This document shows, in pieces, positions 1 to 8,009 of a stretch of DNA of 57,826 bases. The number at the start of each line of letters is the position of its first letter. Position 1 is the first letter of the stretch. Under the pieces are notes generated by a model. That model did not search any database and had not been told where the DNA came from. It saw only the letters and a list, made by a program, of their open reading frames with translations. Source of the DNA: Halorubrum coriense DSM 10284 (GTDB lineage Archaea; Halobacteriota; Halobacteria; Halobacteriales; Haloferacaceae); NCBI RefSeq assembly GCF_000337035.1, contig NZ_AOJL01000062.1:111968-169793 (forward strand), written 5' to 3'. The position numbers and the translations under genes are program-made.

Positions 1-2
1 AT

Positions 3-149
3 GACGGCAAGTTCGTTGTCGGTTATCTTCAGATTCAACGACGACACCTCACCATCGATGATCTCGCTCGATACAACGTCTTGAAGATCCGACTCATACA
101 TTATGTAGTCTGTCCTGTCGGTCCCATTTGAAACCGTGTGTATCGTCAT
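3..149 (-). CDS. 5' part of an unrecognised gene cut by the window edge
   Basis: On the minus strand an ATG at 149 opens a frame of 49 codons that runs off the left end of the window without a stop. The peptide begins MTIHTVSNGTDRTDYIMYES and is acidic, as expected for a haloarchaeal protein. No family is recognised from this short N-terminus. It could be the start of a small plasmid or provirus protein; the only support is the open frame and its amino-acid composition. Confidence 0.3.
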   Translation of the reverse strand, partial: MTIHTVSNGTDRTDYIMYESDLQDVVSSEIIDGEVSSLNLKITDNELAV

Positions 150-198
150 GAAGCGGCCGCATCGAGCGGATGCGAAAGAAGAGGAGATAGAGAGTTAG

Positions 199-396
199 TT
201 ATTCAGACTCGTTGTTGTCATTATCCGTTAGGCCTGTTGGAATACCCAACTCGTCGTATCCCTCCTCACCATCTTTGTCGCTGATTCGAGAGTTCCTTCG
301 TTTCAGTTTATGACGGGTCGCACCACCAGTATGCCCATTCCGTCACTCTGAACAGATGTTCGCGGGTGATCGGGGCGCGAGCAGTTCTTCCCTCAC
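199..396 (-). pseudogene. possible broken small zinc-ribbon-like ORF
   Basis: Reading the minus strand, a frame from a GTG at 396 down to a TAA at 199 is interrupted once, by TGA at 343-345. The translation around that stop reads CSE-stop-RNGHTGG and continues into a basic then acidic tail ending DNDNNESE. If the TGA replaced a Cys or Trp codon this would have been one ORF of about 65 residues. The composition is haloarchaeal but the evidence is thin, and chance cannot be excluded. Confidence 0.2.
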
Positions 397-582
397 CGTT
401 CTCAGTTATACCGATCACCACCCTCCAGCGCTTCCCCAATCACCACGAACTGGTTCCGCGACGCAGCCACCTGTAGCCACGCCCGCCTGTACGAACCCGT
501 CGACGCGCTCCTGCTCGTCCGCGACGGTTGGCTCCGAACCGTCCTCATCAACGACGGTCGCCTCGACACGACCGGTATCGTG

Positions 583-708
583 ATGTGCGACGCTTGCGAC
601 GACCTCGTAGACCCGATCACAGACACGCGCTGCCCAACCTGTAAAGAACCGCAACCCGCGGTCCAAACCTGCGGCCAAATCACCGTCATCCGCGGAGGTG
701 ATCGGTGA
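583..708 (+). CDS. small zinc-ribbon protein, possibly truncated at the N-terminus
   Basis: The frame ending in TGA at 706-708 encodes a zinc-ribbon-like peptide with two CxxC knuckles (MCDACDD and RCPTCKE), so four Cys could bind zinc. Usable starts are GTG at 580 or ATG at 583, giving about 41 residues. The same frame stays open upstream to about 370 with coding-like composition (for example NWFRDAATCSHARLYEPVDA) but has no start codon, so the gene may have lost its 5' end. Its stop overlaps the start of the next gene (TGATG), which suggests translational coupling. Similar zinc-ribbon/small-protein pairs are common in haloarchaeal plasmids and proviruses; the function is unknown. Confidence 0.45.
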   Translation: MCDACDDLVDPITDTRCPTCKEPQPAVQTCGQITVIRGGDR

Positions 709-1019
709 TGAGCAACCCACCATTCCTCCACATCGACGAGCTCGACGGCACGAACGGATTCATCAAGACGAAAGCGTTCGTCAACTACACCATCGATCTC
801 AGCAGCCACACCCCGCACCAGAAAGTCATGCTCGGCAACAGCGACCGCGGTGACGTCGAACGCCCCTGCGTCGTGTTCAACGACGACATCACCCTCGACG
901 AAGGGTGCGGGTACGTCTTCGGCGGCTTCGACAACAAGTGGGACGACGGCGAAGAGATCCAGCTGAAGCTCTCAGAAGGCGCGTGGATCCGGAAGATCCA
1001 CGACCCAGACGACCAGTAG
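708..1019 (+). CDS. hypothetical acidic protein, 103 aa
   Basis: An ATG at 708, overlapping the stop of the zinc-ribbon ORF, opens a 103-residue acidic protein starting MSNPPFLHIDELDGTNGF. The track-style alternative GTG at 705 would overlap more and is less likely. No known domain is recognised. There are no membrane segments or signal peptide, and the composition (rich in Asp, Gly and beta-branched residues) suggests a small soluble beta-rich protein. It converges on the transporter operon, whose last gene ends 65 bp downstream. Origin from a provirus or plasmid is plausible given the neighbouring zinc ribbon, but this is inference. Confidence 0.6.
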   Translation: MSNPPFLHIDELDGTNGFIKTKAFVNYTIDLSSHTPHQKVMLGNSDRGDVERPCVVFNDDITLDEGCGYVFGGFDNKWDDGEEIQLKLSEGAWIRKIHDPDDQ

Positions 1020-1084
1020 CACACCGCTCACCACTCTCAACCCGGAACATATCGAACGTGTACCAGAAGACGGAGATTCTGAGG

Positions 1085-1789
1085 TTACCCGCCGAGGAAT
1101 CGTTCGCGGACCTCTTGATCCTGTAGTAACTCGTCACCTGGCCCCTCGTAGGCGTTTTCGCCGTTGACGAGGACGTACCCTCGGTCGCAACGACGTAGTG
1201 CCTTCTTTGCGTTCTGCTCGACCATCAGAACGGCTGTTCCTGACTCATTGATTTCGTCGATCCGGTCGAACATGTCTTCGACGAGCTCAGGTGCGAGTCC
1301 CGCGGACGGCTCGTCCAGTAACAGGACGTCCGGGTCAACCATCAACGCCGATCCCATCGCCAGCATCTGCTGTTGGCCGCCGCTCATGGTCCCGGCGCGT
1401 TGCCGCTGGCGTTCTTTCAGAATCGGGAATCTATCTAGAATCTCTTCCAGTCGGTCTTCGGGGACTTCCGGTAGACTGAACGCACCCATGAGAAGGTTTT
1501 CTCGAACTGTCATCGATGGAAACAGGTTGTTACTCTGTGGCACGTAACTCACTCCTCGCTCGATGACTGCGTTCGTGTCCATCCCCTCGATTGACTCCCC
1601 ATTGAGCGTGATCGACCCGTCCATGTACGTCGTCAATCCGAGAACAGACTTCATCGCCGTAGACTTCCCCGCACCGTTCGGCCCGACGATCGTCACGTAT
1701 TCACCGTTGTCAACGGTCATGTCGACGCTCGATAGGATCTGAAGATCTCCGTACCCCGCATCTAACCCTTCGACTTCAAGCACAGTCAT
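1085..1789 (-). CDS. livF: branched-chain amino-acid-type ABC transporter ATPase, LivF
   Basis: This 234-residue ABC ATPase belongs to the LivF half of the hydrophobic amino-acid transporter family. The Walker A motif GPNGAGKST lies at residues 36-44, the signature MSGGQQQML near 136 and the Walker B/D-loop LLLDEPSAGL near 160. Length matches LivF (about 235). It works at the cytoplasmic face with LivG on the LivH/LivM membrane pair. It is the last gene of the operon and overlaps livG by four bases (ATGA). Context with hydantoinase genes suggests that the substrate is an amino-acid derivative or cyclic amide, not necessarily leucine or isoleucine. Confidence 0.93.
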   Translation of the reverse strand: MTVLEVEGLDAGYGDLQILSSVDMTVDNGEYVTIVGPNGAGKSTAMKSVLGLTTYMDGSITLNGESIEGMDTNAVIERGVSYVPQSNNLFPSMTVRENLLMGAFSLPEVPEDRLEEILDRFPILKERQRQRAGTMSGGQQQMLAMGSALMVDPDVLLLDEPSAGLAPELVEDMFDRIDEINESGTAVLMVEQNAKKALRRCDRGYVLVNGENAYEGPGDELLQDQEVRERFLGG

Positions 1790-2622
1790 ACGTTATCACC
1801 ACCGAGGTACGCCTCGATCACACGCTCGTCTGACTGGACTTCTTCTGGAGGACCCGTCGTTAGCACCGCGCCTTGGTGCATGACTACGACGCGTTCGCAG
1901 TTGTCCATGATGAGATCGATGTCGTGTTCGATAAGAAGAAACGAATAGCCGTCCTCAACGAGGTCTTCGATCCGACTGAGAATCTTCTGTTCGAGTGTTG
2001 GGTTCACCCCGGCCAACGGCTCATCCAACAACACGATATCGGGGTCCGTAAGCAGCGCACGGGCGATTTCGAGAAGTTTTCGCTGGCCCCCCGAAAGGCT
2101 GCCAGCGGGTTCATTGAGTAAGTGATCGAGCTCGAAGAACGCTGCTATTTCGCGTGCGCGGTCTCGGATCGTCTGCTCTTCTTCAACGAACTGCTCTCCG
2201 CGGACCCACGAAGCCAAGAGACGTTCACCGTGTTGGTTCATCGGAGCCAGAAGCAGGTTCTCAAACACGGTCATATCGGCGAGCTCGCGTGGGATTTGGA
2301 ACGTCCGAACCATGCCTTGCTGGGCGATAGTCGGCGGCTCCTTGCCAGTGATATCCGTCTCGTAGAGTGAAATTTGCCCATCATCCGGCTTATGGAACCC
2401 GGTCAGGCAGTTGAACAGAGTCGTTTTCCCAGCACCATTCGGGCCGATGAGTCCGGTGATACCGGGATCGACGGTCAGATCGACGCCGTCAAGGGCAGTG
2501 ATACCGCCGAACTGTTTCGTGACCCCTTGGATTCGAAGAATCGGGTCGCCGCAGCCTCCGGTTGCTCGACTGTTCGTTTCCGTTGCGTCGGGCTTTGAAC
2601 TCGGTGTGTCCTGTTCAGACAT
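1786..2622 (-). CDS. livG: branched-chain amino-acid-type ABC transporter ATPase, LivG
   Basis: A 278-residue ABC ATPase with Walker A GPNGAGKTT at about 60-68, signature LSGGQRKLLE near 177 and LLDEPLAGVNP near 200. The extra loop between Walker A and signature, and the C-terminal end ERVIEAYLGG, are typical of LivG. The first 25 residues are a low-complexity polar extension absent from bacterial LivG. It overlaps livM by eight bases and livF by four, so the four transport genes are probably translated together. It supplies one of the two nucleotide-binding domains of the importer. Confidence 0.93.
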   Translation of the reverse strand: MSEQDTPSSKPDATETNSRATGGCGDPILRIQGVTKQFGGITALDGVDLTVDPGITGLIGPNGAGKTTLFNCLTGFHKPDDGQISLYETDITGKEPPTIAQQGMVRTFQIPRELADMTVFENLLLAPMNQHGERLLASWVRGEQFVEEEQTIRDRAREIAAFFELDHLLNEPAGSLSGGQRKLLEIARALLTDPDIVLLDEPLAGVNPTLEQKILSRIEDLVEDGYSFLLIEHDIDLIMDNCERVVVMHQGAVLTTGPPEEVQSDERVIEAYLGGDNV

Positions 2623-3874
2623 CGTCGGTCCCTCCGGAGGTGTTCCGCGACGGCAGTGGTATGTCGTAGTCCTGTTCGCCGAGGAGCCCCTCGGGCCGGT
2701 AGTACAGAATGAGTATCAACACGAGGCCGATCAGCATGAGACGGGCTGCTGCGAGTTGAATGGAGTACTGAGACGGAACATCGATGAACCGGGTCCCGTT
2801 GCGGATTCCCCAGAAGAATGCGGTGCCGAGGATTACGCCCTTGTTGTTGGCGGTTCCCCCGACGATGACGGCTGTGAAGGCGTAGAACGTGATCGTCGCG
2901 GCGAACTGGTCGGGAGCAATGAATCCGATATTGATCGCCCACAACGCCCCAGCAGCCCCTGCGAGTGCCGACCCGAGCATCAGCGCTTGTAATTTGTACT
3001 GGAATGTCTCTTTCCCGAGCGCTCGCGGGACATCCTCGTCTTCACGGATCGACCGCAGGATCCTGCCGTACGGACTGTTGATCGTTCGCTCGGTGAGCCA
3101 ATACCCGCCGCCGAGCGCCGCGACTGATACCAGTAGAATGAATCGGTCGTAGTCTATCCCGCCGTTGGGGCCCGCCGTTGGGTCGAATAGCCAGAGCGTA
3201 TTCCGGGTGAGTTCGACCATCCCGCCGCTCAGCGTTGGGAGAACGAAGTACCAGACGGCGATGAGCGGGACTAAGACGCCGAGGATAAGTTTTCCGCGGC
3301 GACCCTGGCGTTGGAATACTCTCACGAGCCAGTACCCGGTGAACGCGAACACGGCTATCGACAAGGCTCCGAAGACAACCATGTTCAACGTGAAGCTGCC
3401 TACACTAACCGGAAAGACATCTCGGAGTGGTGAGTGAACCGTGTTAATGCCGAACGGCCCGTTGAATAGCCATTCTTCGTCATTCACCACAGTCGTGAGG
3501 ATAGTGGCGATTCCGAGCGCTGTGATAGCGAGGTAGTCTTCGCGGAGGCGTAGCGTCGGGATCCCCACTGCGAGAGAGACTATGGCAGCGGCGATCATTC
3601 CGCCAAGGACACCGAGTATCCAGCCGAAGAGACTCCCGAGCGGGCCGAGCGCACTGAATATGGCTGGGAGTGCGAATCCACCGATGCCGCTGTACCCAGC
3701 GGCACCGGCGGGCATTGTCAGGACCACGGTCACGTACGCGCCAATCATGAAGTACGCGACGTGGCCGAAGTCGATGAGGCCGGTAAATCCGAATTTGAGG
3801 TTCAGTCCGATGCCGAACAGGCTGTAAATCGAAATGAACGTCAGGAGCGAGATGATGAAGTCAGCGACTGCCAT
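2615..3874 (-). CDS. livM: branched-chain amino-acid-type ABC transporter permease, LivM
   Basis: A 419-residue polytopic membrane protein of the LivM family. The N-terminus has the family motif GLNLKFGFTGLIDFGHVAYF at about residues 23-42, and the EAA-like loop with GRILRSIREDEDVPRALG lies near 270-290. About ten hydrophobic segments are visible. A loop insertion near 200-250 makes it somewhat longer than bacterial LivM. Its ATG overlaps the livH stop (TAATG). It forms the membrane channel with LivH. Substrate range cannot be read from sequence. Confidence 0.92.
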   Translation of the reverse strand: MAVADFIISLLTFISIYSLFGIGLNLKFGFTGLIDFGHVAYFMIGAYVTVVLTMPAGAAGYSGIGGFALPAIFSALGPLGSLFGWILGVLGGMIAAAIVSLAVGIPTLRLREDYLAITALGIATILTTVVNDEEWLFNGPFGINTVHSPLRDVFPVSVGSFTLNMVVFGALSIAVFAFTGYWLVRVFQRQGRRGKLILGVLVPLIAVWYFVLPTLSGGMVELTRNTLWLFDPTAGPNGGIDYDRFILLVSVAALGGGYWLTERTINSPYGRILRSIREDEDVPRALGKETFQYKLQALMLGSALAGAAGALWAINIGFIAPDQFAATITFYAFTAVIVGGTANNKGVILGTAFFWGIRNGTRFIDVPSQYSIQLAAARLMLIGLVLILILYYRPEGLLGEQDYDIPLPSRNTSGGTDDV

Positions 3875-5070
3875 TAGACATCACCCCAGATACCTTCGGG
3901 TTTGACAAGCAGTACGCCGATTAGGATGACGAATGCGATCGCTACCCTGTACGTCGACGAGCCGGGTATCAGGTAGACGCCGACGTCCATGCTCAGCCCG
4001 ATGATCATCGCGCCCGCCACGGCTCCGTACGGGGAGGAGATCCCGCCGAGAATCACGGCTGCGAAAATGGGCAGCAACAACGCAAACCCCATGTTTGGCG
4101 TGAGGTTCGTTGCGAACCACCCGGTGAGGATCCCGGCGAGCGCGGCGAGCATCGCGGCGACGACCCACACAATAAGCTGAACCCTGTCAGCGTTCACGCC
4201 GCGGACCTGCGCGAGATCCATGTTGTCTGCGGTGGCGCGCATCGCACGCCCGAGTTTGGTCGTTTTCAAGATCACGTTCAGGATGAACATCGCCGCGATG
4301 ACCACCGCGAGTATCGTGATGTGCTTGACATTCAGTCCGATCTGCGTGCCGAGAATGTAGTCGGTCCCCTGCGGGTCGAGCCGGGCGAACACGCCGAGGA
4401 GGAGGACGGTAGCGATGCTCCCGGCGGCACCCATGATTTTCGGCGGAATGAGGTGAACCGTAGTGAAATCTTCTTCTTCGCGGTAGAACGCGAAGATCGC
4501 GTACCCGACCGCGACGGCGGCGAGAAGTCCGGCGACGATGAGCCACCACGGGTACCCCCACTCCCCGGTTGTGACGAGTTCACCGGCTTGTCGTTGGGTC
4601 GAGGTGACGGTGAGTCCGCTTTGCGTAACGAGGAAATCGAAGTTCGTGGTGATTACGCGCTGCGTTTGGTACTGGATGTTCTTTGAGCCGACGAGGAACA
4701 GCACAGCGTTCCGTAACACGAGGGCGAGGCCCAGCGACACAATCACCATCGTGATCAGGTCCGCGTCTTTCTCGCGGAATTTCCGGAAGATTGCGAGTTC
4801 GTACACCGCGCCGAGGACGCCAGCTAGTACGACACCGATGACTGCCGCAAGTACGAACGGTGCGGATCCGAAGTTCGGAAGGAACGGGATCTCACCGGGG
4901 TTGTTGAAGACGAGCGCCATGTACGCGCCGATCGTGATCATATCCCCGTGTGCGAAGTTTGGGACCTCCGCGATGTCGTAGATGAGTGAGAGTCCAAGCG
5001 CTCCACCGGCGATTATCGCACCAGTAATTACTCCTTGGACTGTCGCATCTAAGAGTCCGGCACTAACCAT
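3874..5070 (-). CDS. livH: branched-chain amino-acid-type ABC transporter permease, LivH
   Basis: A permease of about 398 residues of the LivH family, recognisable from the N-terminal sequence GLSLIYDIAEVPNFAHGDMI and the cytoplasmic loop KTTKLGRAMRATADNMDLAQ. I chose the ATG at 5070 (MVSAGLLDAT); a GTG at 5079 would add three residues. A large polar insertion around residues 125-165 (rich in Gln and Thr) is longer than in bacterial LivH. It lies 51 bp after the MFS gene, so it is in the same transcription unit as the hydantoinase genes. Confidence 0.91.
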   Translation of the reverse strand: MVSAGLLDATVQGVITGAIIAGGALGLSLIYDIAEVPNFAHGDMITIGAYMALVFNNPGEIPFLPNFGSAPFVLAAVIGVVLAGVLGAVYELAIFRKFREKDADLITMVIVSLGLALVLRNAVLFLVGSKNIQYQTQRVITTNFDFLVTQSGLTVTSTQRQAGELVTTGEWGYPWWLIVAGLLAAVAVGYAIFAFYREEEDFTTVHLIPPKIMGAAGSIATVLLLGVFARLDPQGTDYILGTQIGLNVKHITILAVVIAAMFILNVILKTTKLGRAMRATADNMDLAQVRGVNADRVQLIVWVVAAMLAALAGILTGWFATNLTPNMGFALLLPIFAAVILGGISSPYGAVAGAMIIGLSMDVGVYLIPGSSTYRVAIAFVILIGVLLVKPEGIWGDV

Positions 5071-5121
5071 GGAGCGCACCTCCGCGGGCGGGACGACTCC
5101 GGTGTGACGGCGAGTGTGGTG

Positions 5122-6273
5122 TCATTGGCGTATTCGTGTGATGAGGACCGCTGCTCCGATTGCGAGTGCGTTCAGTCCGACCAGTAGTATAAATGCGCCC
5201 TCGTAGCCCCCGGTTGCGTCCCGGATCGAGCCGGTGATGACCGGTAACACGAGCGCGACGAGGTTGCCGACCGCGATGACCATCGCTAACGCGCTGCCTT
5301 TCGTCGCGGTCGCGTCCGCAGCGACGTTGTATATCGCGCCGAACGGGAGTGACACCGCTAGCATGACTAGCAGTGGCAGCCCGACGCGAAGCGGACCCGC
5401 GGGCGCTGCGGCGAGTGTGCCGAGCCCGAGCACGGCAACCGTCGATGCGCCAGCGATGATCTTCGGGTCTGTCACCGGAAAGCCGACGACGGCGCTGCCG
5501 CCAGCTGCCCGGCCGATGGTTGCGACTCCGAGAACAAGCGCGTTCAACGGACCGAGGATCCCGATGTCCTCGAAGTACGAGGTGATGAATGCCGAAAGCG
5601 TCAGGTACGACCCGATGGCGGCGACGTAGCAGAGTGACGCGAGCACGACCACCGGGTTCGTCAGTACCGATTCGCCGGCGGCGTCGGATGCCGATTCCGA
5701 CGAGATTGTCAGTCGTTCGGCACGATTGCGGTACAAGATCCCGACGGCTGGAATCGCAATGAGCGTGCCGAGCGCGTGAATACCGATCCCGTTCGTCGCA
5801 GTCACCAGTCGCGGCGTGATTAAGAATCCGAACGCCCCGCCGAGCGTCAGCATCCCGCCGTACACGCCTTGCTGCCGGCTCGCGGCGTCCCCACTGTAGA
5901 GGCGAGCGATGTGGGTGGCACCGACACTGAGAACTAGTCCGGCGGCGATCCCCCACAGGAACCGCAGCCCGAGTACTGTGGGAAATGTTGGGGCGAAGTC
6001 CACAGTCGCTGCGAGCCCCGCTTGGACGATCGTCGCAGTGATCAGTAACCTGGTCGTTGTCGTTCGCTCCACGAGTCTGCTCGCCGGCCACTGTACCAAA
6101 ACGAACGGCAGCAGCGTCGCCGAGAGCATGAGCCCGAACGACGCGTAGCTGATGTCGTACTGGTTCAGATAGAAGTCCGGGACACCAGCATACCCGAACA
6201 TCACGTACCCCATGCTCACGACAGCGAGGTGAGGCGCGATCCGCAGGCCAAGCGGGGAGTCGACGCGGCTCAT
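5122..6273 (-). CDS. MFS-type transporter
   Basis: This 383-residue protein has about eleven or twelve hydrophobic segments and the overall pattern of a major facilitator superfamily carrier. The short basic loop with RLVERTTTTRLL after the second segment resembles the conserved MFS loop 2-3. It overlaps hyuB by four bases (ATGA), so it is coupled to the hydantoinase genes. It may import the same substrate as the ABC system or export a product; which of the two cannot be told. Having both an MFS and an ABC carrier in one catabolic operon is unusual and could reflect two substrates or uptake plus efflux. Confidence 0.82.
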   Translation of the reverse strand: MSRVDSPLGLRIAPHLAVVSMGYVMFGYAGVPDFYLNQYDISYASFGLMLSATLLPFVLVQWPASRLVERTTTTRLLITATIVQAGLAATVDFAPTFPTVLGLRFLWGIAAGLVLSVGATHIARLYSGDAASRQQGVYGGMLTLGGAFGFLITPRLVTATNGIGIHALGTLIAIPAVGILYRNRAERLTISSESASDAAGESVLTNPVVVLASLCYVAAIGSYLTLSAFITSYFEDIGILGPLNALVLGVATIGRAAGGSAVVGFPVTDPKIIAGASTVAVLGLGTLAAAPAGPLRVGLPLLVMLAVSLPFGAIYNVAADATATKGSALAMVIAVGNLVALVLPVITGSIRDATGGYEGAFILLVGLNALAIGAAVLITRIRQ

Positions 6274-8009
6274 TCATCGGATTGCCCACCGTCGTTCCCG
6301 GAGTCGATGTCCGATCCAATTATCTTGTCAATCACCGCGTCACCGTATGCGGCTCGTGCTTGTTCGATCGAGAGTTTCTCCGTCCGCAGGTCTCGTTCGA
6401 TGGCAGTCTTCGACCGGGCGGCTGGATCGCCGTATCCACCGGCTCCGGGCGTTCGAATACTCACCGTAGTTCCAGGGCCCAGTGTGTGCGTGGACTTCTG
6501 CGGCAGCCGCTCAGTGTCGCCGTCAGAATCGATGCGCACCGCGCTGCCGGATTCACCATCAGCACCGCCCAGCAACCCGTACGGACGATGGGTTTGCCGG
6601 TCCGCGAGAAGGCTGAACGTCGCTGTATGGTCCCGGATCGTGATATCACGACGCAGTCCAAGCCCGCCACGGAACTCTCCCGCACCGCCCGAATCCTCAC
6701 GAAGCTCGTACTTCGAAACGCGGAGCGGGTACGCGGTTTCGAGTACCTCGGCGGGCGTGTTCATCGTGTTCGACATGTGGACGTGGACGCCATCTAACCC
6801 GTCTTTCCCGGCGCGTCCACCGAACCCACCGCCTTGGGTCTCGTAGAACGCATACGGTTCATCCGACCGAGGATCTTCCCCGCCGAACGTGACATTATTC
6901 ATCGTGCCTTGCGACCCGGCAACGACCTTATCCGGGGCCACTTCGGCAAACGCACCCAACACGACGTCTGTCACGCGCTGCGAGGTCTCAAGATTCCCAC
7001 CGACGACTGCCGCTGGCGGGTCCGGGTTCACGATGCTCTTCTCAGGGGCATCAATCGTAATTGGCCGATAACACCCGTGATTCGGCGGGATATTCGGGTC
7101 TGTCACACAGCGAACTGCGTAGTACGTCGCGGACGCCGTCACGGCGAACACCGCGTTGACCGGACCGGCAGTCTGATCCGCAGTCCCGGTGAAATCGACG
7201 TGGATCTCGTCGCCGTCGATTACCAACGTGACCTCGATCGGTAAATCAACGTTCCCAGCACCGTCATCATCGAGCACGTCCTTGAACGAGTACTCCCCAT
7301 CAGGGAGCGACGCAATCTCCGACCGCATACGGCGTTCAGAGTAGTTTTTGATCTCTTCCAACGCGACTCCAAGCTTGTCAGCCCCGTACCGGTCTGCGAG
7401 CTCGCTGAACCGTCGCCGGCCAGTTTCGTTCGCAGCTTCCTGCGCCCTGAGGTCGCCGCGACGCTCGTCCGGCGTCCGGACATTCGAGAGAATCATCTCG
7501 AAGACAGCGTCGTTCGGCTCTCCTTTCTCAAACAATTTTACCGGCGGGATCCTAAGCCCCTCCTGATAGATCTCGGTTGAATCAGCGGACACGCTCCCAG
7601 CGTGTGACCCGCCGACGTCCGCGTGGTGCGCGCGGTTCGCGGTGAACGCAATAATCTCGCCGTCATGATACACCGGCGTGACAAGCGTGAGATCCGGGAG
7701 ATGCGCCCCGCCGTAAAACGGATCATTGAGCAGTACCGCATCACCGGGATCCAAGGACTCACGCGGGAACCGGTCGATTGCGGCCCGAACTGAGAACGGC
7801 ATCGACCCGAGGTGTACAGGCATGTTCTCTGCCTGCGCGATCATTTCCGCGTCCGCATCGAACAGAGCACACGAACAATCCCGCCGCTCTTTGATGTTCG
7901 GGGAGTACCCCGTTCGAATCAGGTTCGCGTTCATTTCTTCGCAGACCGCCGCGGCCGCGTTCCTGGTCACCTCAAGCGTTACTGAATCGATGCTTAGAGA
8001 CTCGCTCAT
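6270..8009 (-). CDS. hyuB: hydantoinase/oxoprolinase B subunit, HyuB
   Basis: A 579-residue protein of the hydantoinase B/oxoprolinase family. Diagnostic stretches include the N-terminal EVTRNAAAAVCEEMNANLIR, the metal-site-like HLGSMPFSVRAAI, DPFYGGAHLPDLTLVTPVY and a C-terminal GPGTTVSIRTPGAGGYGDP. Length matches the family (550-600). With HyuA it forms the ATP-dependent enzyme that opens five-membered cyclic amides such as hydantoins, 5-oxoproline or N-methylhydantoin; relatives act as acetone or acetophenone carboxylases. It overlaps hyuA by four bases. The exact substrate is inferred only at the family level. Confidence 0.93.
   Translation of the reverse strand: MSESLSIDSVTLEVTRNAAAAVCEEMNANLIRTGYSPNIKERRDCSCALFDADAEMIAQAENMPVHLGSMPFSVRAAIDRFPRESLDPGDAVLLNDPFYGGAHLPDLTLVTPVYHDGEIIAFTANRAHHADVGGSHAGSVSADSTEIYQEGLRIPPVKLFEKGEPNDAVFEMILSNVRTPDERRGDLRAQEAANETGRRRFSELADRYGADKLGVALEEIKNYSERRMRSEIASLPDGEYSFKDVLDDDGAGNVDLPIEVTLVIDGDEIHVDFTGTADQTAGPVNAVFAVTASATYYAVRCVTDPNIPPNHGCYRPITIDAPEKSIVNPDPPAAVVGGNLETSQRVTDVVLGAFAEVAPDKVVAGSQGTMNNVTFGGEDPRSDEPYAFYETQGGGFGGRAGKDGLDGVHVHMSNTMNTPAEVLETAYPLRVSKYELREDSGGAGEFRGGLGLRRDITIRDHTATFSLLADRQTHRPYGLLGGADGESGSAVRIDSDGDTERLPQKSTHTLGPGTTVSIRTPGAGGYGDPAARSKTAIERDLRTEKLSIEQARAAYGDAVIDKIIGSDIDSGNDGGQSDE

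Noticed and set aside
5063-6319. 418-codon minus-strand frame overlapping the MFS gene
   Set aside because: Arg/Pro-rich translation with no domain; the overlapping frame encodes a normal membrane carrier.
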